From positions 620,001-684,000 of the forward strand of contig BQJK01000002.1 of the NCBI GenBank assembly GCA_021604665.1: a DNA stretch of 64,000 nt, in the 5' to 3' direction. A model generated the notes under the pieces. It was given only the letters and a program-made list of their open reading frames with translations. It ran no database searches and was not told the DNA's origin. Each line of letters opens with the position of its first letter. Within the stretch, counting starts at the first letter, position 1. The DNA comes from Rhodomicrobium sp. Lineage in GTDB: Bacteria; Pseudomonadota; Alphaproteobacteria; Rhizobiales; HXMU1428-3. This document shows positions 15,430 to 24,456 of the stretch, piece by piece. Made by a program: the position numbers and the translations under genes.

Positions 15430-18400
15430 CTATTCAGCAGGCAGGGTTTTGGTGGTGCCGAGGTTTTTGTACCAGTGCCAGACTTTACTGATATCACCGC
15501 CGACACCGACTATAGCCGGGACAAGGATGAGGACGAGTATGGTGGCGACAGCAAGACCAAATACCATGGTGATGGCCATGGGGATAAGGAACTGCGCTTG
15601 CCGGCTGGTTTCAAACAACAACGGTAACAAGCCGCCAATGGTGGTTAGCGATGTAAGAAGCACAGCGCGTAACCTATCCTGGCTGGCACCGATGGCGGCA
15701 TCATGCAAGTTTTGCTTATCATCCATGCGCGCTTTTACCTGGCTCACCAGAATGATGGAATCATTCACCAATATACCCGACAGGCCCAAAAGCCCAATGA
15801 GTGAGAGGATGGTGAGGTGTGTGTCCATCACATAATGACCAACCACCGCGCCAACAAAGCCGAACGGTATGATGGACATGACGGCGAGCGGCTTGGCGTA
15901 GCTTTCGAACACCCAGGCAAGGATGATGTAAATTAGAACCAGAGACAGCATGGTGCCGAGTTTGAGATCTGCGAAGCTTTCGGCTCGGTCTTCCGCCCGG
16001 CCAGAGAAGCTATAGCTGAGCCCGTATTTCTCTACCATTTTTGGCAAGGTCTCTAGCTTCAGCTGATCTAGCACGGTGATAACATCATTGGCCTCGGCAT
16101 CGACATCGCCCGTGACGGAAACTGTGCGCGCCCCATTGCGCCGCTGGATAACAGAAAAGCCCGGTTTTTCGCGGATGGTTACCACTTCGGTCAAAGGCAC
16201 GCGGGCACCAGACGGGGTGAGCAGATAGAGGGAGCGCAGGGATTCTATGCCGCTTTCTTTTTGCTGGCGCTTCACCCTGACGGTGATTTCTTCATCGCCT
16301 CTGGCGAAGCGGGTGGCGATTGCCCCTTCAAATGAATTACGCAGCTGTGCGCCAACAGTTTGCGCTGTAAGGCCAAGAGCGGTGCCGCGCGGTGTGACCT
16401 CTATAACCCATTCGGGCTTACCGTAGGGGAGATCATCATCAACATTGGTGACGCCGATAATGCCAGAGAGAGCTATTTTAACTTCCTCTGCGGCGGCTTT
16501 CAATTTGCTGACTTCAACGCCTTTAAGTCTTATGTCTATATCAGCGCCGGGAGGGCCAACGCGGTTGCCGCCAATGGCCATACGCTCAATCACCGGTAAG
16601 GCCGGCGCAGCCTTGCGCCAGGCGTTGGTGATGGTTCTGGTTCGCACTGTGCGCTCTTCGCCTGGGGTCAGCTGGACGCTTATTTCTGCCAGATTATCTC
16701 CTGTTGCGCGGCCAGATGAGCCTTGCAGTGCGTAGATGGCAGTGATCAATGTTTCTCCGCTTTCACCGCCCAGCTGTTTCTCTACCTTTCGTAGCCCTTG
16801 CTCTATGGCTTTAAGGGCATCTAGCTGCACGTCATTTGGAGTGCCGGGCGTGAAGTTGATTTTAGCGGATATTTTCTCTGGTTCTGGCGAGGGGAAAAAG
16901 CGGAAGCCGACTTTGCCGCTGGCCAACAGACCCATAGTTAGGATGAGTGTGGCCATGGTCGAAGCGATGAAGGCATAGCGCCATTCGTAACAAAGCGTGA
17001 CGAAGCGGCGATAGGGCCCATCACGAAATCTATCCAGTGCGCCATCAAACCTGGTGCGGAATGTGCCGCGTTGATTGATGGATTTTTTGCTGGCGCTATG
17101 GCGGAGATGGCCGGGCAATATTAAAAAACACTCAATGATGCTGGCAACGAGCACCGCGAACACCACTAGCGGAATGGCTGACATGAAATCGCCTATTCGC
17201 CCGCGAATGAGGAAGATAGGAAAAAACGAGGCCATAGTGGTAAGAGTGGCAGCCAGAACGGGGCGCAGCATTCTTATGGCACCATCTTCTGCGGCCTTTA
17301 AGGATGAATGACCCATGCTTTGCCGTGAGGCGGTGTCTTCAGCAACAACAATCGCATCATCCACTATGATGCCGAGCATCATGATCAGGGCGAACATGGA
17401 GATCATGTTGATGGTTTGGCCGGTGAGCCCCATTACCAAAATCGTTGCCATGAGTGCCACCGGAATGCCGGCCGCCACCCAAAAGGCAATGCGCCAATTC
17501 AAGAAGAGGAATAAAACAATGAGCACCAGCACCAGCCCCTGAAGGCCGTTATTGATCAGAATGGAAAGCCGCTGTTTAACATATTGGCCGCGCACATCAT
17601 AAATATTCACGCTAAGGGTCGGCGGCAAGGTTGGGCGCAGCTGATCCATATAGCTATAGAAATTTTCCATAGTTTTCAGCGTGTCTGCGGCGAGGGCCCG
17701 TTTTACAGAAAGCTCAATGGCCCGGTTGCCGCCTATCAGGCCGGTTTTGCCATCTTTATCAAAGCGGGTGTTAATGGTGGCGATATCTTTCAGGAAGACT
17801 TTTTCACCGCTATCCCTTGCGATGATTTCGATATTGCGCATTTGCTCGGGTGTGCGCCTGTCTGCCAAAGCGCGCAGCTGCACCTCTAACGCGCCTTCAA
17901 GTGTGCCTGAGGGTAAGTCGCGGGTTTCGTCTTTTATGCGGGCGGCAACTGTCTCAAGGCTCAGGTTCAAGCGGCGCAATTCGTCTTCGCGGATCTCGAC
18001 CCAGATCTCTTCATCGCGCACACCGCTGAGGGTCACGCGGTCTATGCCATTTTCAAGGAGGCCATCTCGTATGCGTTTGGCATGGGCTTTAATGGCGCTT
18101 TCTGAAAAGGGGCCCGAGATGGCAACCTTGGCGACATTTTCGTAAAAGGCGGTGCGCTTTATAACCGGCTCTTCAGATAATTCTGGCAAGGTGGTGACGC
18201 CTGCCACCGCCTGCTCAACATCTGACTGCGCCTTCTGCATATCTGCACTTGAGAAGAACTCAATCGAAATCGTGCCTGCCCCTTCACGGGCATACGCGTT
18301 CACTTCCTCGACATCATCCAGAAATCTTAGCTCTGGCTCTAAACTATCAAGGACATTTTTCTCGATATCTTCAGCGCTAGCGCCGGGCCAGGCAACACTG

Positions 18401-18582
18401 ACCGTGATAGCCGGGATTTCAGTGGAGGGGAAAAACTGAATGTTTATTTTAGCGATTGAATAAATACCCATAAGCACCATGATCGCCATGAGGAGATTGG
18501 CAGCTGTTGGGTGGCGTACAAAGGTACGGATGAGGTTAAGCCCGCCGCCACGCTCAGTTACATTTTCCGGGTCGTTACTCAT
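15430..18582 (-). CDS. RND-family efflux permease (HAE1/AcrB-like)
   Basis: 1050-residue inner-membrane proton-driven exporter. The N-terminal amphipathic part is followed by TM1 (NLLMAIMVLMGIYSI), a large periplasmic porter domain (FFPSTEIPAITVSVAWPGAS), TMs 2-6 with the proton-relay acidic pair in GIIVDDAIVVAEDT, a second periplasmic domain and TMs 7-12 (VSLIGLLGLSGILVNDSI). The length is that of the family. It is translated right after the adaptor gene (3-base gap). No outer-membrane channel gene is present, so the pump probably uses a TolC encoded elsewhere. The substrate is unknown; sequence pattern suits broad-range drug or lipid exporters and not the CusA metal type. Confidence 0.9.
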   Translation of the reverse strand: MSNDPENVTERGGGLNLIRTFVRHPTAANLLMAIMVLMGIYSIAKINIQFFPSTEIPAITVSVAWPGASAEDIEKNVLDSLEPELRFLDDVEEVNAYAREGAGTISIEFFSSADMQKAQSDVEQAVAGVTTLPELSEEPVIKRTAFYENVAKVAISGPFSESAIKAHAKRIRDGLLENGIDRVTLSGVRDEEIWVEIREDELRRLNLSLETVAARIKDETRDLPSGTLEGALEVQLRALADRRTPEQMRNIEIIARDSGEKVFLKDIATINTRFDKDGKTGLIGGNRAIELSVKRALAADTLKTMENFYSYMDQLRPTLPPTLSVNIYDVRGQYVKQRLSILINNGLQGLVLVLIVLFLFLNWRIAFWVAAGIPVALMATILVMGLTGQTINMISMFALIMMLGIIVDDAIVVAEDTASRQSMGHSSLKAAEDGAIRMLRPVLAATLTTMASFFPIFLIRGRIGDFMSAIPLVVFAVLVASIIECFLILPGHLRHSASKKSINQRGTFRTRFDGALDRFRDGPYRRFVTLCYEWRYAFIASTMATLILTMGLLASGKVGFRFFPSPEPEKISAKINFTPGTPNDVQLDALKAIEQGLRKVEKQLGGESGETLITAIYALQGSSGRATGDNLAEISVQLTPGEERTVRTRTITNAWRKAAPALPVIERMAIGGNRVGPPGADIDIRLKGVEVSKLKAAAEEVKIALSGIIGVTNVDDDLPYGKPEWVIEVTPRGTALGLTAQTVGAQLRNSFEGAIATRFARGDEEITVRVKRQQKESGIESLRSLYLLTPSGARVPLTEVVTIREKPGFSVIQRRNGARTVSVTGDVDAEANDVITVLDQLKLETLPKMVEKYGLSYSFSGRAEDRAESFADLKLGTMLSLVLIYIILAWVFESYAKPLAVMSIIPFGFVGAVVGHYVMDTHLTILSLIGLLGLSGILVNDSIILVSQVKARMDDKQNLHDAAIGASQDRLRAVLLTSLTTIGGLLPLLFETSRQAQFLIPMAITMVFGLAVATILVLILVPAIVGVGGDISKVWHWYKNLGTTKTLPAE

Positions 18583-18585
18583 GAG

Positions 18586-20172
18586 CTATAGCCCTTTTGC
18601 AGTTTTATCGCTGCCAGGAGTGATTTTTTTGGCGGTTTGGGCTTTCTTGTCGTTTCTTTCAGGGCTGGTGCTTTTTGCTGTGGGGTCATCAGGGTTTTGG
18701 CCGCGCACATTCACACGCACACCTTTACCGGCGAGGGTAAGCTTGGTTTTTAATACCGTGGCCCCTTCCGTGATCTGACCATCTACAAGCATATCAGTAC
18801 CGGTGACATTTACTATTTTGACCTTAACGGGCGTGAGCCGACCATTTTCAATCAGGTAGACGGTATCACCGCTATAAAGCGCGGTTTGTGGCAGCTTATA
18901 AACATTGTCATAGCTGCGGTCATCCAGGCTTACCTCCACAAAAGCGCCGGTGCGGAGCGGGGTTGGCTCGGTTGGATTTTGCACCCGGGCATAAATTTCA
19001 ACGCCGCCAGTTTCTGAGGAAATTTCTGCGCCGATGCGGGTGATGCGGGCTTTATAGCTTATGGGGGTTTCACCGACTTTCCATTCCACTGCCACTTCGC
19101 GGTCTATCAGGCTGTCTCTGCCTTCTTTAGCTTCGGCGATAATGCGACCATATTGGGCATCGGATAATGTGAAGCGCACATCTATGGCGTTGCTATCTAT
19201 GAGGCGGGCGATGCTATCATTGACGCTAACAGTTTTGCCTAGTTCTGCATTGACCTGATTAACATAAGCATTGAAAGGCGCGATGAGGCTTGTTTCTTCG
19301 AGGCGGCGTTTGGCCTGTGCCAATTTCCACTGCAAGCGCTCGATAACCGCGACCTGCTGGGTGAGGCGGGCTTGTTGTAGTTTGATATTCGTTGTGCTGG
19401 TGGCAACTGTTTGCTCGCGCTGTGAGACGATTACTTTTCTATCATCTGCGGATTTTTTGGTAACCGTGCCTTTTTTAGAAAGATTTTCAACGCGCTTAAA
19501 ATCTCTTTCAGCAAGGGCGAGTTGCTCTTCACTAAATTTCAAATTGCGTTTTTCTAATTCTATGCTGGCTTCTAATTCTGCCTTGCGGGCGTTTGCTTCT
19601 TTTAAATTGGCCTCTGCTTCTGTCAGCGCGCCTTGATAATCGAAGCTATCTATTTCGACAAGCATTTCACCCTTGCGAATGAGCGCGCCTTCTTTCAGGT
19701 TATCGCTGACCTTAATGATTTTACCAGCAACGAGGGAGCGCATCTCTACACTGCGATTAGAGACGGTTTTGCCAAATAGTTTTAAGGTTGGGGTTACGCT
19801 CTCTATTTTTGCTGTTACCGCATCAACTGGCCAGACTTTCTCGACGATTTGAGGTTTGCGCGGTGCGGGTTTTGAGGCTTTTAGCATGGCGTAACCAGCA
19901 ACTGCCGCTATCAGAATGCCAATGGGTAGTAGAAATTTAAAAACCACTCTTAAGGGCACACCGCCTTGTTTTTCAGCGGCTACCCTGGTGGTTCCTTCGT
20001 CTGCTGTGGAGGTCTTTTGATCATTGGCCACGCCGTCTTTTAAGTGACCACTGAGAGCTTTCAGCTGTGGTTTCTCGCTAGTGGACTGTATGCGCTCATT
20101 GTTACCAGGCAAATTTTGCTGGTCGGTCTCATCTGGCGTCACTTGCATGGATCTGTCCAATTTCGGGTCCAT
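18586..20172 (-). CDS. RND efflux adaptor (membrane fusion protein)
   Basis: 528-residue periplasmic adaptor for the adjacent permease. It has a soluble N-terminal tail of about 90 residues rich in Asp, Gln and Lys, then one membrane anchor (VFKFLLPIGILIAAVAGYAML), a lipoyl/barrel-sandwich part (VAGKIIKVSDNLKEGALIRKG), a long coiled-coil hairpin (ANLKEANARKAELEASIELE onward) and beta-barrel parts (GAFVEVSL). The C-terminal 40 residues are Lys/Asp/Thr-rich. The ATG at 20172 is chosen because the region upstream in the open frame (to 20253) is made of 14-bp tandem repeats and looks like a leader, not protein. The long cytoplasmic N-terminal tail is unusual for the family. Confidence 0.85.
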   Translation of the reverse strand: MDPKLDRSMQVTPDETDQQNLPGNNERIQSTSEKPQLKALSGHLKDGVANDQKTSTADEGTTRVAAEKQGGVPLRVVFKFLLPIGILIAAVAGYAMLKASKPAPRKPQIVEKVWPVDAVTAKIESVTPTLKLFGKTVSNRSVEMRSLVAGKIIKVSDNLKEGALIRKGEMLVEIDSFDYQGALTEAEANLKEANARKAELEASIELEKRNLKFSEEQLALAERDFKRVENLSKKGTVTKKSADDRKVIVSQREQTVATSTTNIKLQQARLTQQVAVIERLQWKLAQAKRRLEETSLIAPFNAYVNQVNAELGKTVSVNDSIARLIDSNAIDVRFTLSDAQYGRIIAEAKEGRDSLIDREVAVEWKVGETPISYKARITRIGAEISSETGGVEIYARVQNPTEPTPLRTGAFVEVSLDDRSYDNVYKLPQTALYSGDTVYLIENGRLTPVKVKIVNVTGTDMLVDGQITEGATVLKTKLTLAGKGVRVNVRGQNPDDPTAKSTSPERNDKKAQTAKKITPGSDKTAKGL

Positions 20173-20199
20173 TCGGTTACTCTCTTTAACTTTCCTATA

Positions 20200-20241
20200 G
20201 CACTTAGATTTCAGTACTTGGGTTTCAGCACTTAGGTTTTT
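20200..20241. repeat. Three 14-bp tandem repeats before the RND adaptor gene
   Basis: GCACTTAGATTTCA, GTACTTGGGTTTCA and GCACTTAGGTTTTT lie head to tail, 28 to 70 bases upstream of the adaptor start. The copies differ at a few positions. They could be an operator array for a regulator or a slippage product. Confidence 0.7.
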
Positions 20242-20312
20242 TAAGGTCCGCAAATGGTTTGTCAGTCTAGCGGGGCTTTATTCAGTGCGGCCCATAGGTG
20301 ACCAAGGGCGAT

Positions 20313-20340
20313 GACTGAGTTTCGCAGACTGAGTTTCGCA
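20313..20340. repeat. Perfect 14-bp tandem duplication between the RND adaptor and argE
   Basis: GACTGAGTTTCGCA occurs twice without spacing (20313-20326 and 20327-20340). The rest of the 339-base intergenic region, apart from the repeats at 20200, holds no ORF or further structure I can support. Promoters for the adaptor (minus) and argE (plus) should lie here. Confidence 0.7.
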
Positions 20341-20511
20341 TAAATGTCTAAACATGATACGAAAGCGAGGCTAAAACCTGTCGCGATGTTTAATATTAGC
20401 GTATTTTATGCCATTTTTGCTCATATCTGCTGTCATTCTTGACTGTACTTAGGCTTAATAAGATGAATGTGGCCTGAAGTTGGGGCTTTTTAGAGGGTAT
20501 TAAAGGAGCGT

Positions 20512-21663
20512 ATGGCTCATTCTGCTGATATTGAGACAATATTAGAGGCGTTGATAGGCTTTGACACCACCTCACATAAAAGCAATCTCGCGCTTATTGA
20601 TTATATTAAGGGGCTGCTTGACGGGTGGGGGGTGCCTTATGAGCTGGTGCCGGATGAAAGCCTAGCCAAAGCCTCGCTTTTTGCCCGCATTGGCCCTATT
20701 GCTGAGGGCGGCATTGGCCTTTCTGGTCACACTGATGTGGTGCCGGTTACGGGGCAAAACTGGGCAACAGACCCTTTTAAATTAACCAGCAAAGGCACGC
20801 GGCTTTATGGCCGGGGCACCACTGACATGAAGGGCTTTCTGGCTTGTATGCTGGCAGCAGTGCCGGGTTTTTTGGCAAGTGAGCTGAAGCGGCCGATTTA
20901 TCTGATATTTTCATATGACGAAGAAATTGGCTGCACTGGCGTTCGGCCATTGATTGAAGAGCTTGGCACACGCTTGCCAATGCCTGAGCTGGTGCTGGTT
21001 GGAGAGCCAACCAACTGCCAGGTGGTTGAGGCGCATAAGAGCATTACAAGTTTTGTGACAACGGTAACTGGATTTGAGACGCATTCCTCTGTGCATCACC
21101 TTGGTGTTAGCTCGATTGAGGTGGCTGCAAAGCTGATTAATTTTCTTACCGATTATCAGGTTGAGCTGGCGCGGACCCAGAATGACCCGCGCTTTGACCC
21201 TGCCTATTCAACGGTGCATGTTGGCCGGGTTACAGGCGGGACGGCGCGCAACATCGTTGCGAAAACCACTGATTTTTTATGGGAAGTGCGGGCGCTGCCC
21301 GGCTATGACGGGCTGGAAGTTGCGGGCGCATTAAATAAGTTTGCGGCGCAGGAACTGCTGCCCTCTATGCGGGCCATTGCCCCTTCTACTGATATTGAGA
21401 CTATTGTGAAGGGGGCAGTGCCGGGGCTGGCAGCCGGGCCTGAAGCCATTCGTTTGGGGATGAAACTTGCTAACCAGAATATGGCGCATGTTGTCTCCTA
21501 TGGCACTGAAGCCGGATTGTTTAATGAGGCTGGTGCTGCCAGCGTGATATGCGGGCCAGGGAATATTTCTGAAGCGCATAAGCCTGATGAATTTATTGAG
21601 CGGGATGAGCTTGAAAAATGCATGGCTGTACTTGAGCGGGTGGCGGCGCATCAATCACTCTGA
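20512..21663 (+). CDS. argE: Acetylornithine deacetylase ArgE
   Basis: 383-residue zinc-dependent M20-family amidohydrolase that removes the acetyl group of N-acetylornithine in arginine synthesis. Metal and catalytic residues are in place: His73 and Asp75 in GLSGHTDVVPV, Asp105 in GRGTTDMKGFLA, the Glu pair in SYDEEIGCTG, the Glu in LVGEPTNCQVVEAHKS, and a C-terminal His in ISEAHKPDEF. ArgE rather than DapE is inferred from the GEPTNCQVVEAHKS region. A good ribosome site (AAAGGAG) precedes the ATG. The nucleotidase gene follows after 51 bases and may be co-transcribed. argB is also present in the window but 27 kb away. Confidence 0.85.
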   Translation: MAHSADIETILEALIGFDTTSHKSNLALIDYIKGLLDGWGVPYELVPDESLAKASLFARIGPIAEGGIGLSGHTDVVPVTGQNWATDPFKLTSKGTRLYGRGTTDMKGFLACMLAAVPGFLASELKRPIYLIFSYDEEIGCTGVRPLIEELGTRLPMPELVLVGEPTNCQVVEAHKSITSFVTTVTGFETHSSVHHLGVSSIEVAAKLINFLTDYQVELARTQNDPRFDPAYSTVHVGRVTGGTARNIVAKTTDFLWEVRALPGYDGLEVAGALNKFAAQELLPSMRAIAPSTDIETIVKGAVPGLAAGPEAIRLGMKLANQNMAHVVSYGTEAGLFNEAGAASVICGPGNISEAHKPDEFIERDELEKCMAVLERVAAHQSL

Positions 21664-21714
21664 TTCTATTGGTGTGAAACAGAGAGACGTTAAGCGATAT
21701 GAAGGGCGGCTTTA

Positions 21715-22419
21715 ATGCAGCAATTTGAAAACGGGAAGATCAGCAATTGGATCTTTGATCTCGATAACACGCTCTACCCGGCGGAGTGCAACCTGTTTGC
21801 GCAGATTGACCAGCGGATGGGGGATTATATCTCGCGGATGCTGGATGTTGACCTGGTTGAAGCGCGGCGGGTGCAGAAGGATTATTACTATCGGTTTGGC
21901 ACCACTTTAAACGGGTTGATGCAGGTACATAAGCTTGACCCCCATGATTATCTTGATTTTGTTCATGATATTGACCATTCGGTGCTACCACATTCGCCCT
22001 TGCTGCGCGAGGAGATTGCCAAGCTTGAGGGGCGCAAATTTATTTTTACCAATGGCTCGACCCGGCACGGGGAACAGGTGGCAGAGCGGCTAGGTCTGCT
22101 GGATCTGTTTGATGGGATTTTTGATATTGCAGCGGCTGACTTTACGCCAAAACCAAATGACCAGGCGTATGAGCGGTTTTTAAAACGCCATGATGTGGCG
22201 CCCGAAGAAGCCGCGATGTTTGAAGACCTGCACCCTAATCTGAAGGTGCCGCATGCGCGGGGGATGACCACTGTGCTTGTGAACTCAAGCTATGAGGACC
22301 ACCCGGCGCAGAAAGAAAAGCAGGGGTGGGCAAAATTGCCTGACTATGTCCATTTTGAAACCGATGACCTCACCGGTTTTCTGACAGATGTGAACAAGCT
22401 TCAGGCCCCCAAAGATTAA
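21715..22419 (+). CDS. HAD-family pyrimidine 5'-nucleotidase (SDT1-like)
   Basis: 234-residue HAD phosphatase. Motif I is FDLDNTLYP (nucleophile and acid/base Asp), motif II FTNGS, motif III Lys in the FTPKPND region and motif IV in MFEDLHPNLKVPHARGM. The sequence around motif I with NLFAQIDQRM matches the bacterial/yeast pyrimidine nucleotidase group (SDT1/PHM8), which hydrolyses UMP and CMP; substrate is assigned by resemblance only. It ends 18 bases before the stop codon of the convergent nikR gene. Confidence 0.8.
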   Translation: MQQFENGKISNWIFDLDNTLYPAECNLFAQIDQRMGDYISRMLDVDLVEARRVQKDYYYRFGTTLNGLMQVHKLDPHDYLDFVHDIDHSVLPHSPLLREEIAKLEGRKFIFTNGSTRHGEQVAERLGLLDLFDGIFDIAAADFTPKPNDQAYERFLKRHDVAPEEAAMFEDLHPNLKVPHARGMTTVLVNSSYEDHPAQKEKQGWAKLPDYVHFETDDLTGFLTDVNKLQAPKD

Positions 22420-22437
22420 GTCTGAGCAATTATGTGA

Positions 22438-23241
22438 CTACTCATGAACATGATCATCATGCAGCTCGGCTTCATGGCCGGGATGGTCATGATCATGGGG
22501 CCCGTGCTGGGCTTCGCTATGCTCGTGATCATGTGCGCGATAATCATTCACATGATCGGGGGCGTGACGATGGCTGTGCGGGCGGCTGCCATTCTTATTT
22601 AATTCATGACTGTGTTTATGGCTGTGTTGATGGGCGTGCACATGCTCATGCGGGTGGCTATGGGTGTGGGTGTGTGGGTGGCTATGGTAGGTGCCATCAG
22701 CGTGGCTGTGCCAATGTTCGTGATTGTGACTGTGATCATGGGCATGGACATGTTTATGCTCATGGCTGTGGTGGTGCTCATGTTCATGTGGTTTGCCGTC
22801 GCCCTCATGATGGTGATGGCTATGGGCTGTCAGGTCAATCTCTACTGGTAGAATATTAACTGAGCCATGGCGAATGCCGCGCTCTGCGATGATTAAGGTT
22901 GTGAGGTTTTGGACTTCAAAAACTTCACCCTTCAGCTGTATCACTTCATGGCAAAGGTTTTGCTCCAGCGGGCTTCTGGTGGTGGCGGTGACCATAGTGT
23001 GATTTTGCTGCACATGCTCGGCAAGACGGCGGGCCAACTCACGTTCTTCAGGGTCATAGATATAAGACAAAGTCGCGACGCAGCTATCGCCGGGCTGGCT
23101 GGCCTCTAGCTTGGCGCCTTCCAACTTATCCCGCACCATATCGCGGATGGCCTCTGAGCGGTTGGCATAATTATTCTCAGTCATATACTGATCGAGCCGA
23201 TCCAGCAGAGTGCTGTCTATGGTGATGGTGACCCGTTGCAT
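22438..23241 (-). CDS. nikR: NikR-like nickel regulator with a very His-rich C-terminal tail
   Basis: 267-residue ribbon-helix-helix/ACT-type regulator. The N-terminal RHH domain is MQRVTITIDSTLLDRLDQYM with NYANRSEAIRDMVRDKL. The ACT-like domain retains NLCHEVIQLKGEV and ERGIRHGSVNILPV. Aligned on the cysteine, the positions of E. coli His76, His87 and His89 are Gln, Arg and Pro here, so only Cys95 of the classic square-planar nickel site is kept. From about residue 140 the protein runs into a tail of roughly 125 residues with about 50 histidines, many in H-x-H repeats; typical NikR is about 135 residues and has no such tail. ATG 23241 has AGGAAAG upstream. Divergent nikKMLQO is the obvious target. 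Confidence 0.85.
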   Translation of the reverse strand: MQRVTITIDSTLLDRLDQYMTENNYANRSEAIRDMVRDKLEGAKLEASQPGDSCVATLSYIYDPEERELARRLAEHVQQNHTMVTATTRSPLEQNLCHEVIQLKGEVFEVQNLTTLIIAERGIRHGSVNILPVEIDLTAHSHHHHEGDGKPHEHEHHHSHEHKHVHAHDHSHNHEHWHSHADGTYHSHPHTHTHSHPHEHVHAHQHSHKHSHELNKNGSRPHSHRHAPDHVNDYRAHDHEHSEAQHGPHDHDHPGHEAELHDDHVHE

Positions 23242-23444
23242 GCTGGTCTTTCCTGTTTCATTCCCAGTAATTTCAAGTATGAGCTTTTTACATTTGATTA
23301 GCACAGAAAAATTGCTGGCGACATTTAACTCATACGGGAATGGGCTGTTATACCAGATTTAATGGCTATCAGGTGGCTCATAGCTATAAGACACCCTTTA
23401 TTCTTAGGGCGTAGCTAACGGCCCGGTTACTGGCAAGTCAAAAA

Positions 23445-23471
23445 GTATGATGTTATTTTTATTTATCATAT
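23445..23471. promoter_or_regulatory. Candidate NikR operator between nikR and nikK
   Basis: GTATGATG-N11-TTATCATAT contains an inverted pair TATGAT (23446-23451) and ATCATA (23465-23470), 13 bases apart. The E. coli NikR box is GTATGA-N16-TCATAC, and shorter spacings are reported in other bacteria. The site lies in an AT-rich stretch about 100 bases upstream of nikK, where a promoter is expected. Confidence 0.6.
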
Positions 23472-23566
23472 ATTATTTTATTTTAATTTATATTATTCTG
23501 CGCTAAGCTGATCCCACTAAGGCTGGTTCATGGTGAGTTCAGCCATTGTCGCGTGAGGATTATCTA

Positions 23567-24388
23567 ATGGTTCGCCCAAATCATTGCTTTGCTAAAGGCT
23601 TGCTGGCTATTTCGCTCTTTTCACTATCATTTATGAATGCACCGACAGCTCATTCGCATTTTCAGGAGCTTATTCCAAGTGCTGACAGCGTGACCAGCGA
23701 TGACCCGGCTGAGATCTCTCTTGATCTGCAATTCACGCACCCGATGGCTGATGGGCCGCGCATGCAGATGGACAAGCCAGCGGCGTTTGGCGTTGTTATC
23801 AATGGTTCTAAGACTGACCTGATGGCGGCACTTGAGGCAAGGGATAAAGGTGAGAAGGCTCACTATGCGGCCCGCTATAAAATAAAGGCACCCGGGGATC
23901 ATATTTTTTTCGTCAAGCCCGCCCCTTATTGGGAGCCAGATGAAGGCAAGATGATCATTCACTATACCAAGGTGATTGTGGATGGTTTTCAGGGCGGGGA
24001 AGGCTGGCATAAGCCTGTTGGCCTGCCGGTTGAGATTGAACCGTTAAGTCGCCCTTATGGGCTGTGGACCGGCAATTTATTCCGCGGGCGTGTGCTCTCA
24101 AATGGCAAGCCTGTTCCCTTTGCGATCATTGAAGTTGAATACCGCAATGAGGGCGGCGCGGTAAAGCTGCCTGGCCCTGCCTTTGAAACGCAGGAAATTC
24201 GCGCAGATGCAAATGGCGTTTTCTCTTATGCCATGCCGCGGGCCGGCTGGTGGGGCTTCGCCGCGCTGGTTGATGGTGATGAAGAGATGAAAAACCCCGA
24301 GGGCAAGTCGGTGCCGGTGGAGCTTGGCGGGCTGATTTGGGTGAAGACTGAAGATATGAAAGCCAGTCATAAATCTGTCGGGGAATAA
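23567..24388 (+). CDS. nikK: DUF4198 periplasmic protein NikK of the nickel ECF importer
   Basis: 273-residue exported protein with a signal peptide (LLAISLFSLSFMNAPTAHSH) and a DUF4198 body. Such proteins are encoded with NikM/CbiM importers and are thought to capture nickel in the periplasm. After the signal, the mature start SHFQELIPS carries a histidine close to the new N-terminus, and PAPYWEPDEGKMIIHYTKVIV and GRVLSNGKPVPFAIIEVEY are typical DUF4198 strands. ATG 23567 has GAGG eight bases upstream; a TTG at 23546 is less likely. It is the first gene of nikKMLQO and is preceded by the candidate NikR site. Confidence 0.8.
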   Translation: MVRPNHCFAKGLLAISLFSLSFMNAPTAHSHFQELIPSADSVTSDDPAEISLDLQFTHPMADGPRMQMDKPAAFGVVINGSKTDLMAALEARDKGEKAHYAARYKIKAPGDHIFFVKPAPYWEPDEGKMIIHYTKVIVDGFQGGEGWHKPVGLPVEIEPLSRPYGLWTGNLFRGRVLSNGKPVPFAIIEVEYRNEGGAVKLPGPAFETQEIRADANGVFSYAMPRAGWWGFAALVDGDEEMKNPEGKSVPVELGGLIWVKTEDMKASHKSVGE

Positions 24389-24456
24389 GCGGCTGTTTAG
24401 CGGGCCTATAGACATTATAAGCCGCCATTAGACAGGTTGGGATGGGAGTCAGAGAT

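Noticed and set aside
22599-22808. Possible CRISPR-like regularity in the His-rich region
   Set aside because: The periodicity is codon repetition (CAT/CAC with changing spacers of one codon); no conserved direct repeat with unique spacers.
22434-22859. Plus-strand His/Gly/Asp-rich and Met/Val-rich ORFs opposite nikR
   Set aside because: They are shadows of the repetitive His codons in the nikR tail; the nikR frame has a recognisable domain and ribosome site.
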